Shown piece after piece: positions 42,843 to 50,606 of a stretch of DNA of 64,000 nucleotides. Each line of letters begins with the position of its first letter. Positions within the stretch are counted from its first letter, which is position 1. This stretch comes from an uncultured Dongia sp. (GTDB lineage: Bacteria; Pseudomonadota; Alphaproteobacteria; Dongiales; Dongiaceae). The notes beneath the pieces are model-generated. The model was given only the letters and a program-made list of their open reading frames with translations, had not been told where the DNA came from and made no database searches. A program made the position numbers and the translations under genes. Where the stretch lies: NCBI RefSeq assembly GCF_936916975.1, contig NZ_CAKZGO010000023.1, forward strand, positions 124,001 to 188,000, given 5' to 3'.

Positions 42843-42874
42843 CGGCGTCTCCTGCCTCCATGCAGGAGACGCCG
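42843..42874 (+). other. Intercistronic 13-bp hairpin after the binding-protein gene
   Basis: CGGCGTCTCCTGC (42843-42855) pairs perfectly with GCAGGAGACGCCG (42862-42874) around the loop CTCCAT, 18 bases after the stop of the binding-protein gene. Only a weak GTCTTTCC follows. Such stems often protect binding-protein mRNA and reduce permease expression. The ATG of the best-supported permease start (42860) begins in the loop. Confidence 0.75.
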
Positions 42875-43846
42875 GTCTTTCCCGCGAGTCAAAATGCCAA
42901 TAATTACGCCATCGCCAATCGTGCTGCAGCTGCGACGCCAACAGGCGTCTCCAAAGCCGTTCGCGGATTATCCGACCGATCGATCGCCTGGCTGTTCGTT
43001 GCGCCAACAATGATCCTGTTGCTGGCTATCAACATTTTTCCGTTGATCTGGACGGTCTACCTGTCCTTCACCAACTATGCGTCGAACCGACCCAATCGAC
43101 CCGTGATTAATGTCGGCCTCAAATGGTATCGGGATATTCTGAGTTCGCCGGAGATATGGACGGCAATGCAGGCGACGGCCCATTTCGTCTTCTGGACCAT
43201 TCTGTTTCAGACCTTGATCGGGTTCTCGCTGGCCTATCTCGTTGATCGCAAATTTCGCGGCCATGCCTTCTGGACGACCATCATCCTCATTCCGATGATG
43301 CTCTCGCCGGCTGTCGTCGGCAATTTCTGGAAGTTCCTGTATCAGCCGCAAATCGGCCTGTTCAATTACGTCGTCTCCTTCTTCACCGGGCTTCCGCCAT
43401 CTTCCTTCGAGATGCTGGGCTCGGTGACTTTGGCACCGTGGGCGATCATCATCGTCGATACCTGGATGTGGACGCCTTATGTGATGCTGATCTGCTTGGC
43501 GGGCCTGCGCTCAATTCCGGATTACATCCTGGAAGCTGCCGAGGTGGATCGTGCCTCTCGCTGGCGCCAGTTCTGGTCCATTACGCTACCCATGGCGCTG
43601 CCCTTTATCATGCTGGCTGTTCTGTTCCGCGGCATCGAGAACTTCAAGATGTTTGACATGGTCATGTTGCTGACTGGCGGTGGGCCGGGTTCCACCACAG
43701 AACTCGCCTCGATCACGCTGAAGCGCGCTGCCTTTGAGGCGTACCGGACAGGGTATTCCTCGGCCTTTGCCATTATCCTGTTTGTCGTCGTCTTCGGCCT
43801 CGCCAATGTCTATGTGAAGGCCCTCAACAAGGTGAAACAGAGATGA
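42860..43846 (+). CDS. Sugar ABC transporter permease (MalF/UgpA type)
   Basis: 328-residue permease with six membrane helices, beginning WLFVAPTMILLLAINIFPLIW near residue 47. The EAA loop is DYILEAAEVDRASRWRQFWSITLPMALPF near 222, where the ATPase docks. No conventional ribosome site precedes the only ATG, which lies in the loop of a 13-bp hairpin. Earlier in-frame starts would overlap the previous gene. Start assignment is therefore uncertain, though the protein itself is not. It overlaps the next permease by ATGA. Confidence 0.88.
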   Translation: MQETPVFPASQNANNYAIANRAAAATPTGVSKAVRGLSDRSIAWLFVAPTMILLLAINIFPLIWTVYLSFTNYASNRPNRPVINVGLKWYRDILSSPEIWTAMQATAHFVFWTILFQTLIGFSLAYLVDRKFRGHAFWTTIILIPMMLSPAVVGNFWKFLYQPQIGLFNYVVSFFTGLPPSSFEMLGSVTLAPWAIIIVDTWMWTPYVMLICLAGLRSIPDYILEAAEVDRASRWRQFWSITLPMALPFIMLAVLFRGIENFKMFDMVMLLTGGGPGSTTELASITLKRAAFEAYRTGYSSAFAIILFVVVFGLANVYVKALNKVKQR

Positions 43847-44799
43847 GTGGCGCATCGACCACTGCACATTCCGTCGTCGAGCCATCGGCAACGTCGAAGC
43901 GGGTCGCTGGTTTTTTCGTGATCCTCTATGCGCTGATATCGATGGCGCCACTTGCCTGGATCTTCGCAACCGGTTGGAAGACGCCACCTGACTCCATCTC
44001 GTATCCGCCAAAGGTGGTGTTCGATCCCTCGCTGGAGGGCTATTGCAATCTCTTCACGACGCGCACGCGGCAGACGAACGAGTACATTGAGGCTCTGGGT
44101 CCGCCGCAGGGCGCCTGTGACGAGGTGACGCGCCGCCGCGAAATGGTGATCGCCGGTCAATCCAACTACGTGCCGCGTTTCATCAACTCGCTGATCATCG
44201 CCTTTGGATCGACCTTCCTTGCGGTATCTCTGGGCGTGTTCTCAGCCTATGCCTTTTCACGGTTCAAGATTCCGCTCGCCGACGACCTTCTGTTCTTCAT
44301 CCTGTCGACGCGCATGATGCCGCCCATCGCGGTGGCGATCCCGATCTATCTCATGTACCGCGAACTCGGCCTGTCGGATTCGGCCCTGGGCATGATCCTG
44401 CTCTACACCGCCGTCAATGTGTCCCTGGCGGTCTGGCTGCTGAAGGGTTTCATCGACGAGATCCCGCGCGAATATGAAGAAGCGGCCATGATCGATGGCT
44501 ATACGCGACTGCATGCCTTCTTCAAGGTCGTGTTGCCGCAGGCCGCGACCGGCATCGCTGCGACCGCAATCTTCTGCATGATTTTCGCCTGGAATGAATA
44601 TGCCTTTGCCGTCCTGCTGACATCGGGCGAGGCGCAGACGGCACCACCCTTCATTCCCACCATCATCGGTGAGGGTGGCATGGATTGGCCCGCGGTCGGC
44701 GCCGGTACGACCTTGTTCTTGATCCCCATTGTCGTTTTCACGATTGTGCTGCGCAAGCACCTGCTGCGGGGCATCACATTCGGGGCGGTGCGGAAATGA
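43843..44799 (+). CDS. Sugar ABC transporter permease (MalG/UgpE type)
   Basis: 318 residues and six membrane helices. A longer-than-usual periplasmic loop (about 60-105, including YCNLFTTRTRQTNEYIEALG and CDEVTRRREM) lies between helices 1 and 2, probably contacting the binding protein. The EAA loop is IPREYEEAAMIDGYTRLHAFFKVVLPQA near residue 207. It overlaps the genes on both sides by ATGA, so the two permeases and the following small membrane protein are made together. Confidence 0.9.
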   Translation: MSGASTTAHSVVEPSATSKRVAGFFVILYALISMAPLAWIFATGWKTPPDSISYPPKVVFDPSLEGYCNLFTTRTRQTNEYIEALGPPQGACDEVTRRREMVIAGQSNYVPRFINSLIIAFGSTFLAVSLGVFSAYAFSRFKIPLADDLLFFILSTRMMPPIAVAIPIYLMYRELGLSDSALGMILLYTAVNVSLAVWLLKGFIDEIPREYEEAAMIDGYTRLHAFFKVVLPQAATGIAATAIFCMIFAWNEYAFAVLLTSGEAQTAPPFIPTIIGEGGMDWPAVGAGTTLFLIPIVVFTIVLRKHLLRGITFGAVRK

Positions 44800-45014
44800 G
44801 CATGAAACCTCTCGTCACAGATCAATCGCAGTCGAAGCGCAACTGGCCGGGCTGGGCAAGGCGCGGCCTTCTCGAGAACGTCGCCATCGCTCTCATCCTC
44901 TTGGGTGTCTTCATGTTGGTTCAGCCCTTCTCGATCACGCTCTATGGCTGGTCCTTCATCACGGTACTCGTCGGGATCGTGATGTTCACGGTCGTCAGCA
45001 AGTTCCCGGAGTAG
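44796..45014 (+). CDS. Small membrane protein of the sugar ABC operon
   Basis: 72 residues with a charged N-terminal part (about 1-28, WPGWARRGLLEN) and two hydrophobic helices (about 29-45 and 50-66, for example VAIALILLGVFMLVQPF). The start overlaps the permease stop (ATGA), and the stop is three bases from the ATPase start, so it belongs to the transporter operon. Small proteins of this kind occur in glycerol- and polyol-type ABC operons with two ATPases, as I recall from rhizobial glpSTPQV. Function unknown; a permease accessory is likely. Confidence 0.8.
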   Translation: MSMKPLVTDQSQSKRNWPGWARRGLLENVAIALILLGVFMLVQPFSITLYGWSFITVLVGIVMFTVVSKFPE

Positions 45015-45017
45015 ACG

Positions 45018-46115
45018 ATGGCCGAGATCAGGGTTGAAAATCTGCATAAGAGCTTCGGTGAGTTTGTGGCCGTCCGGAACTCCAACTTCACTGTCGAGGA
45101 CGGGGAGTTTGTGGTCCTGCTTGGTCCATCCGGCTGCGGCAAGACCACGACGTTGCGCATGATCGCCGGGCTGGAACTGCCGACCTCGGGCCGGATTCTG
45201 TTGGGTGGCAATGATGTGACCTTCAAACGTGCCGGAGAGCGCGATATCGCCTTCGTCTTCCAGCTGTTCGCCCTCTACCCGCATATGAATGTGCGGCAGA
45301 ACATCGGCTTTCCATTGAAATGCGAGGGCGTACCCAGGTCCGAAATCGCCCGACGCGTGACGGAAGCCGCGCGTATCCTGCGGATCGAGCATATCATGAA
45401 CAAGCCGGTGTCGGGCCTCTCCGGCGGCGACCGGCAGCGCGTGGCGCTTGGCCGTGCGATTGTCCGGGAACCGATGTGCTTCCTGATGGACGAGCCGCTG
45501 GGTGCCCTCGATTCCGAATTCCGGCATGTCATGTGCGGCGAGCTGCGTGGCCTTCACAACCGGTTGAAGGCGACCACGGTCTACGTGACCCATGATCAGC
45601 TCGAAGCCATGTCGATGGCCGACAAGATCGCTGTGATGAGCGGTGGCCTGATCGAGCAGTTCGGCTCCCCGCAGGAAATTTATCAGCGCCCGGTCAGCAT
45701 GTTCGTCGCTGATTTCATCGGCTCGCCGCCCATGAACTTTCTGAAATTTGAAAGCGGCATCGCACGCGGCAGTGCCGAGGCGCGGCTGGGTGACGCCGTA
45801 GTGCCGATGCCGGCCGTGCACGAAGACGTGGCACCGGCAAAGCTGGTGCTCGGTGTGCGTCCAGAACATATCCGCTTTGATGATGCCTCGCCGCTACGTG
45901 GATCGGTCTACGGCGCCGAATATCTCGGCACCACACAGATCATCACCGTCGATACCGAGTTCGGCCAGATCAAGGCGCGTACGAACTCGCATATCAATGT
46001 CGCGACCGGATCTCATGTCGGGCTGCGGTTCAATGCGGATAGATTGTCTCTGTTCCGCGGCGATGGCGGCCGCGCGGTGAACAGTGCGTTGTACGAGGGT
46101 GTTGCCCATGGCTGA
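45018..46115 (+). CDS. Sugar ABC transporter ATP-binding protein 1 (MalK/UgpC type)
   Basis: 365-residue ATPase. Walker A is GPSGCGKTT near residue 37, Q-loop FVFQLFALYP near 82, Walker B MCFLMDEPLGALD near 155 and the switch His in YVTHDQ near 195. The signature reads LSGGDRQRV instead of the usual LSGGQ. The C-terminal regulatory domain (about 240-365) has GVRPEHIRF. With the second ATPase eight bases away in overlapping frames, it probably forms a heterodimer in which each protein serves one permease. Such pairs are typical of glycerol and erythritol importers. Confidence 0.93.
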   Translation: MAEIRVENLHKSFGEFVAVRNSNFTVEDGEFVVLLGPSGCGKTTTLRMIAGLELPTSGRILLGGNDVTFKRAGERDIAFVFQLFALYPHMNVRQNIGFPLKCEGVPRSEIARRVTEAARILRIEHIMNKPVSGLSGGDRQRVALGRAIVREPMCFLMDEPLGALDSEFRHVMCGELRGLHNRLKATTVYVTHDQLEAMSMADKIAVMSGGLIEQFGSPQEIYQRPVSMFVADFIGSPPMNFLKFESGIARGSAEARLGDAVVPMPAVHEDVAPAKLVLGVRPEHIRFDDASPLRGSVYGAEYLGTTQIITVDTEFGQIKARTNSHINVATGSHVGLRFNADRLSLFRGDGGRAVNSALYEGVAHG

Positions 46116-47127
46116 GGTCAGGCTTGAATCCGTCACCAAGCGGTTTGGCGAAACGATCGGGGTCGAGGGCATTGATCTCACGGTCCATGACGGCGAATTC
46201 GTGGTGCTGCTGGGGCCGACAGGTGCTGGTAAAACCACCACCCTGCGCTTGATTGCCGGCCTCGAAAAACCGGACCACGGGCTGGTCTATCTCAACGGCA
46301 AGAACGCAGCACCGCTGTCGCCGGCGGAGCGCGATGTTGCCTTCGTCTTCCAGCAATACTCGCTATACCCGCATCTCAGCGTGTTCGAGAACCTCGCCTT
46401 TCCGTTGCGCTCGCCTGTGCGACGCCGTGACGAGGCGACCATCAAGGCGACCGTAGAGCGCGTCGCTGCCATGCTCCGCATCGAGAAGAAACTGCAGAAC
46501 CGTGCTACACGCCTATCCGGCGGTGAGATGCAGCGCGTCGCCATCGGCCGTGCGCTGGTGCGGTCACCCTCGATCTATCTCATGGACGAGCCGCTGTCGT
46601 CACTCGATGCCAAGCTTCGCTCGGACATGCGGCTTGAACTGCAGCATATCCAGCGCGATCTCGGTGCCACCATGCTCTATGTGACCCATGACCAGATCGA
46701 GGCCATGACCATGGCGACCCGCATCGGTGTGCTTGATCACGGGCATCTGGTGCAGATCGGGACGCCGCGCGAAATCTATGAAGCGCCGCGCAACGTCTAC
46801 GTGGCGACCCGCCTTGGCATGCCGTCGATCAATCTGGTGCCGGCGGCGGCCTTTAGTGGCCAGCCGATGCCGCCGGGTACGCAGACCATTGGCGCTCGCA
46901 CCGAACATGTCGTTGTGGGCAAGCGGGCATCGGGCGCCAGCAAGCCGGCGACGGTGGATTGGATTGAACATCTCGGCGATCAGAACCATCTCCATCTTAG
47001 CTTGGGCGAACATAAACTGGTGACGCTGGTCGACCCTGACATGGCCTTGTCGGTTGGCGATGCCATCGACCTCAGTCTGCAAGGTGCCCTGTATTTTGGT
47101 GCCGATGGCGAACGGATAGCGGCTTAA
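46108..47127 (+). CDS. Sugar ABC transporter ATP-binding protein 2 (MalK/UgpC type)
   Basis: 339 residues. Walker A GPTGAGKTT near residue 37, Q-loop FVFQQYSLYP, signature LSGGEMQRVAIGRAL near 132, Walker B SIYLMDEPLSSLD near 155 and YVTHDQIEAMTMATRIGV near 190 are complete. The start at 46108 overlaps the first ATPase stop by eight bases. The C-terminal regulatory domain is shorter than in the first subunit (IGARTEHVVVG). Together with the first ATPase and two permeases it completes an importer. The DhaL gene follows after 38 bases. Confidence 0.93.
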   Translation: MAEVRLESVTKRFGETIGVEGIDLTVHDGEFVVLLGPTGAGKTTTLRLIAGLEKPDHGLVYLNGKNAAPLSPAERDVAFVFQQYSLYPHLSVFENLAFPLRSPVRRRDEATIKATVERVAAMLRIEKKLQNRATRLSGGEMQRVAIGRALVRSPSIYLMDEPLSSLDAKLRSDMRLELQHIQRDLGATMLYVTHDQIEAMTMATRIGVLDHGHLVQIGTPREIYEAPRNVYVATRLGMPSINLVPAAAFSGQPMPPGTQTIGARTEHVVVGKRASGASKPATVDWIEHLGDQNHLHLSLGEHKLVTLVDPDMALSVGDAIDLSLQGALYFGADGERIAA

Positions 47128-47165
47128 GGAATGACCATGATGATGCGTAACGAGTGGAGCATGGC

Positions 47166-47780
47166 ATGACGGAGCAAGGTGTCGCTCTTCGCAAGGCGCT
47201 GGTAGCGGCGACGGCGAAGACAATCCTGGAACATGCCGAAGAACTGACAGCACTCGATCAGGCAATCGGCGATGGCGATCATGGCATCAACATGAAGCGT
47301 GGTTTCGAGGCCGTGGTCGCGGATCTCGACGCTCTCGCGCCCAAGCCCTGGCCGGATTTCCTGAAAGGCGTCGGCATGACGCTGGTCATGAAGGTGGGAG
47401 GTGCCTCCGGACCACTGTTTGGAACCTTCTTCATGACGTTGGGCAAGGAACTGCCGATCGGGCCGACGGCCGATGACGTGATCCGGGCGTTGCGGGCCGC
47501 CATCGTCGCCGTGCAGGCGCGCGGCAAAGCGGAGCCGGGACACAAGACATTGCTTGATGTACTGGTGCCGGTCGTCGAACAGCTTGAGGCCGGCAATCGC
47601 AATCTCGACGGCATGGTGCAGAAGGCACATGAGGCAAGCGAGGCGACCAAGCCTCTCAAGGCCATTCGCGGCCGGGCATCCTTCCTGGGTGATCGGTCGA
47701 TCGGGCATATGGATCCGGGCGCCCGTTCATCTGCCTTGATGATTGCTGCGGTCGCCGACGTATTGAAGGAAGTGGCATGA
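47166..47780 (+). CDS. dhaL: Dihydroxyacetone kinase subunit DhaL
   Basis: 204-residue ADP-binding subunit of PEP-dependent dihydroxyacetone kinase. The all-helical fold shows the metal-ADP motif QAIGDGDHGINMKRGF near residue 32, GGASGPLFGTFF near 77 and the ending GRASFLGDRSIGHMDPGARSSALM near 165. It passes phosphate from DhaM to dihydroxyacetone bound on DhaK through permanently bound ADP. ATG 47166 has GGAG six bases upstream. It comes straight after the ABC ATPases, so triose uptake and phosphorylation are one transcription unit. The next gene overlaps by ATGA. Confidence 0.92.
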   Translation: MTEQGVALRKALVAATAKTILEHAEELTALDQAIGDGDHGINMKRGFEAVVADLDALAPKPWPDFLKGVGMTLVMKVGGASGPLFGTFFMTLGKELPIGPTADDVIRALRAAIVAVQARGKAEPGHKTLLDVLVPVVEQLEAGNRNLDGMVQKAHEASEATKPLKAIRGRASFLGDRSIGHMDPGARSSALMIAAVADVLKEVA

Positions 47781-48166
47781 ACAGGGTTGGCATCGTCATC
47801 GTTTCGCACTCTCCCAAAGTGGCTGAGGGAGCTGCCGACATGGTGCGCCAGATGGTGGGCAACGAAGTTCCGCTCGCCTGGTGCGGTGGTGATCCGGCTG
47901 GCAATCTCGGCACGTCGGTCGAGCTCATTCTCGCCGCTGTTGAAGCAGCTTGGTCGGATGCGGGTGTCGCGATCCTCGTGGACCTCGGTGGGGCCGAGAC
48001 GAATTCTGAAATGGCGATCGAGATGTTGCCGGCGGAACGCCAGGGAAAAGTTGTGGTGTGCAATGCGCCGATTGTTGAAGGTGCGGTTATCGCCGCCACG
48101 GAGGCGTCGGGTGGTTCCGCGCTGGACATCGTTCGGCGGACCGCTGAAGAACTGTCGCCGCAGTAG
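47777..48166 (+). CDS. dhaM: PTS-dependent dihydroxyacetone kinase phosphotransferase subunit DhaM (single domain)
   Basis: 129-residue EIIA-mannose-like domain. The phosphorylated His is in the opening VGIVIVSHSPKVAEG, and LVDLGGAETNSEMAIEML near residue 73 is a family marker. In E. coli DhaM is a fusion of EIIA, HPr and partial enzyme I, about 470 residues. Here only the EIIA part is present, with HPr and enzyme I as separate genes downstream. It carries phosphate from HPr to ADP on DhaL. It overlaps dhaL by ATGA and is followed by 60 bases before HPr. Confidence 0.9.
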   Translation: MNRVGIVIVSHSPKVAEGAADMVRQMVGNEVPLAWCGGDPAGNLGTSVELILAAVEAAWSDAGVAILVDLGGAETNSEMAIEMLPAERQGKVVVCNAPIVEGAVIAATEASGGSALDIVRRTAEELSPQ

Positions 48167-48226
48167 GCGGTGGCTTCGAGTCGGCCGTCTGCAGGCATTT
48201 GAGTTGAGGGTTGAGGAATAGTTGGC

Positions 48227-48559
48227 ATGAGTGAGACGCCGATCAAGGCAGCGATCGAAATTACCAATCCGACGGGGCTGCATGCGCGCCCGGCGGTGAA
48301 GATGACCAAGCTTGCCAAGACGTTTGGGGCGAAGATACAGGTGGCGTTCAATGAAGCCGGCCCCTGGATCGACGCGAAGAGTGTCGTCAAGGTGATGGCG
48401 CTGAAAGCGCCAAAAGGTGCCGTCCTCCATTTTTCCGCGACCGGCGTGGACGCAGCGACCGCCATTGCTGAGCTGTCGGATCTGGTGCGCCGGGACTTCG
48501 ACGAAAATCACGACGAGGCGGTGGCGCACAGCGCTGTTGGGCAGGGGCATGCCGGCTGA
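48227..48559 (+). CDS. HPr-family phosphocarrier protein
   Basis: 110 residues, slightly longer than the usual 85-90. The phospho-His motif is TNPTGLHARPAVKMTKLAKTF near residue 12. A WIDAKSVVKVMALKAPKG segment near 45 includes the Ser region, where the regulatory Ser would be. It accepts phosphate from the adjacent enzyme I and passes it to DhaM. It overlaps the enzyme I gene by eleven bases. Placed between dhaM and ptsI-like genes, it is probably dedicated to dihydroxyacetone phosphorylation and not to general sugar PTS. Confidence 0.92.
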   Translation: MSETPIKAAIEITNPTGLHARPAVKMTKLAKTFGAKIQVAFNEAGPWIDAKSVVKVMALKAPKGAVLHFSATGVDAATAIAELSDLVRRDFDENHDEAVAHSAVGQGHAG

Positions 48560-50150
48560 AATCTGGCATAGTGGCCGCGCGGCATCGCCTGGTCTGGCGG
48601 CTGGCCCGCTATTCGTATCGCGGCCGCGGGCGAGTGGTCGGCGACGCGCTGGCTCACCGGCTGAGGAGGCCGCTGCACTCCGGCAGGCGATCGCCAGCGC
48701 CATTGCCGAGATTGAAGCGCTGCAGCAGACATCCAGTGCCGATGCTGCGGAAATTCTCGAGTTTCAGATAGCCATGCTCGGCGACGACGCTCTTGCCGAA
48801 GCGGCCTTTGCGGAGATCGAGGAAGGAACGCCGGTGGACAAGGCGTGGGTGGCTGCCCTCGACGGGCAGGTTGCGGATTATGCAGCCGCCGAGGACGAGT
48901 ATTTTCGCGCCCGGGCCAGTGATCTTGCCGACATCCGCGAGCGTGTGCTTGATCATCTGACCGGCGCTGAGCGTACCCGGCCGCCGGCTGGCGCAATCCT
49001 GCTCGCCGAAGACATGCCGCCCTCACGGTTCCTGTCCCTGGACTGGTCGGCTGGCGGTGGTATTGCCTTGACGGGTGGCAGTCCAACCAGCCATGTCGCG
49101 ATGCTGGCGCGGGCGCGGGGCGTTCCCATGGTCGTCGGGCTCGACCTGGATCTGGCCCAGGTGCAGCCGATCGATGCGGCCTTGCTCGATGGCGAAGGCG
49201 GCAGGCTCAATCTGTCGCCAACGGCCGCTGCGACCGAGGCCTTCAATGGAGAACGCCGAGAAGCCGCCGTGTTGGCCGGGCAATGGGCGAAATACCTGAT
49301 GAAGCCGGCCGTGACAGCCAATGGCGAGCGCGTGCTGACCCAGATCAATGTCGCTGAGCCAGCAGAACTGGATCGTCTTGATCCGGAAATCTGCGATGGC
49401 ATAGGCCTGGTGCGCACGGAATTCCTGTTTCACGACCAATCTGAATTGCCGGATGAAGAACAGCAGTTTGGAGTCTATCGGCGCATCGTGGCGTGGGCGG
49501 CCGGACGGCCGGTGACGATCCGCACGCTGGATGCCGGCGGCGACAAGCCCATCGCGGGATTGTCGATGGCGCAGGAATCCAACCCGTTTCTCGGACTTCG
49601 CGGCATTCGGCTGTCTTTGGTCCACAAGCAAGTCTTCCGTCTGCAATTGCGCGCGCTGGCGCGTGCAGCGGCCGTGGGTCCCCTCAAGATCATGCTGCCG
49701 ATGGTGACGATACCTTCTGAGATCACCGAAGCAGCTACGCTTCTTGCTGAGGAAGTCGCCAGTTTGCAGACGGCCGGTATCGCCTGTCGCTTGCCGGCGC
49801 TTGGCATCATGGTCGAAGTACCTGCTGCTGCGCTGGCGGTCGATCGTTACGATGCAGCCTTCTATTCGATCGGGTCGAACGACCTCACTCAATATGTGAC
49901 GGCGTCGGCGCGCGACATCGCGTCTGTCGCCAACCTCAACGATACAAGCAATCCTGCCGTTCTGATGCTGATCGAACGCGTGGCGCGCTTCGGCAGGGAA
50001 TCCGGGCGTGAGGTCAGCCTGTGCGGCGATGCCGGCGGAGATCCGCGCCTGATCCCGCTGTTGCTGCAGGCTGGCGTGCGCAATCTGTCGATGGCGCCCA
50101 CCATGTTGGCGCGGGCCAAGGCGATCATCGCTGGTTGGCAGCCGGCATGA
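48549..50150 (+). CDS. ptsP: Phosphoenolpyruvate-protein phosphotransferase (enzyme I)
   Basis: 533-residue enzyme I that takes phosphate from phosphoenolpyruvate to HPr. The N-terminal half has HPr-binding helices and the active His in GGSPTSHVAMLARARG near residue 178. The C-terminal barrel carries IGLVRTEFLFHD near 285, TIRTLDAGGDKP near 320 and FYSIGSNDLTQYVTA near 437. ATG 48549 overlaps HPr by eleven bases. At about 40 residues shorter than E. coli EI it is nonetheless complete, with no GAF domain as in PtsP-Ntr. It completes the EI-HPr-DhaM-DhaL-DhaK chain; the symbol ptsP follows the common name for such enzymes. Confidence 0.92.
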   Translation: MPAEIWHSGRAASPGLAAGPLFVSRPRASGRRRAGSPAEEAAALRQAIASAIAEIEALQQTSSADAAEILEFQIAMLGDDALAEAAFAEIEEGTPVDKAWVAALDGQVADYAAAEDEYFRARASDLADIRERVLDHLTGAERTRPPAGAILLAEDMPPSRFLSLDWSAGGGIALTGGSPTSHVAMLARARGVPMVVGLDLDLAQVQPIDAALLDGEGGRLNLSPTAAATEAFNGERREAAVLAGQWAKYLMKPAVTANGERVLTQINVAEPAELDRLDPEICDGIGLVRTEFLFHDQSELPDEEQQFGVYRRIVAWAAGRPVTIRTLDAGGDKPIAGLSMAQESNPFLGLRGIRLSLVHKQVFRLQLRALARAAAVGPLKIMLPMVTIPSEITEAATLLAEEVASLQTAGIACRLPALGIMVEVPAAALAVDRYDAAFYSIGSNDLTQYVTASARDIASVANLNDTSNPAVLMLIERVARFGRESGREVSLCGDAGGDPRLIPLLLQAGVRNLSMAPTMLARAKAIIAGWQPA

Positions 50151-50572
50151 GTACCGACCCGGAACTCGCCGGTACCGAAGCGACCGCCATGGCGGAGTAC
50201 AAGGGTATCCTGCAACGCTTGCTCGACAACCGGCCATCCGGCACGCGGCAGCGCCTGGCACACGCGCTGGGCAAGAACCGCAGCTTCATCACCCAGATCA
50301 CCAATGCCAGCTACGCGGTGCCGATACCGGCACCCCATTTGGAGATGATCTTCGAGATCGTTCATTTTCCGACCCATGAGCGGCAAGCTTTTCTAGAGGC
50401 CTACGGTCGTGCACATCCAGGCCGGCTGCAACGGGCGCAGTCAACCCGCCGCATCCGCACGGCGACCTTGCATGTGCCGGATCTGGGTGATGACGAGCGC
50501 AACCGCCGCCTCGATCATATGCTGAGTGAACTCGCCGTCCAGGTCGCCAAGATCCTGGATGACGGCAATTGA
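50147..50572 (+). CDS. Small helix-turn-helix-like protein of the dha operon
   Basis: 141 residues. The first two-thirds look like an XRE-type DNA-binding fold: LQRLLDNRPSGTRQRLAHALGKNRSFITQITN (about 20-55) has the spacing of a helix-turn-helix with a Ser-Phe-Ile recognition start. The C-terminal part (about 95-140) is helical. I recall similar proteins encoded beside alphaproteobacterial dhaKLM. It overlaps enzyme I by ATGA and precedes dhaK by 34 bases, so it may be an operon regulator responding to phosphorylation or to triose. No effector domain is apparent. Confidence 0.72.
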   Translation: MSTDPELAGTEATAMAEYKGILQRLLDNRPSGTRQRLAHALGKNRSFITQITNASYAVPIPAPHLEMIFEIVHFPTHERQAFLEAYGRAHPGRLQRAQSTRRIRTATLHVPDLGDDERNRRLDHMLSELAVQVAKILDDGN

Positions 50573-50606
50573 AGAAACTGCAGTTAGAGACCGGGGAGAA
50601 GACGGA

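Noticed and set aside
44499-45869. 456-codon minus-strand frame across the second permease and first ATPase
   Set aside because: It lies opposite three well-supported overlapping genes and has no recognisable family motif.
47279-48703. 474-codon minus-strand frame opposite dhaL, dhaM and HPr
   Set aside because: Composition is Arg/Pro/Ser-rich, and the plus-strand genes are firmly identified by active-site motifs.
49023-50261. 412-codon minus-strand frame opposite enzyme I
   Set aside because: It is a shadow of the enzyme I gene with no motif or ribosome site.
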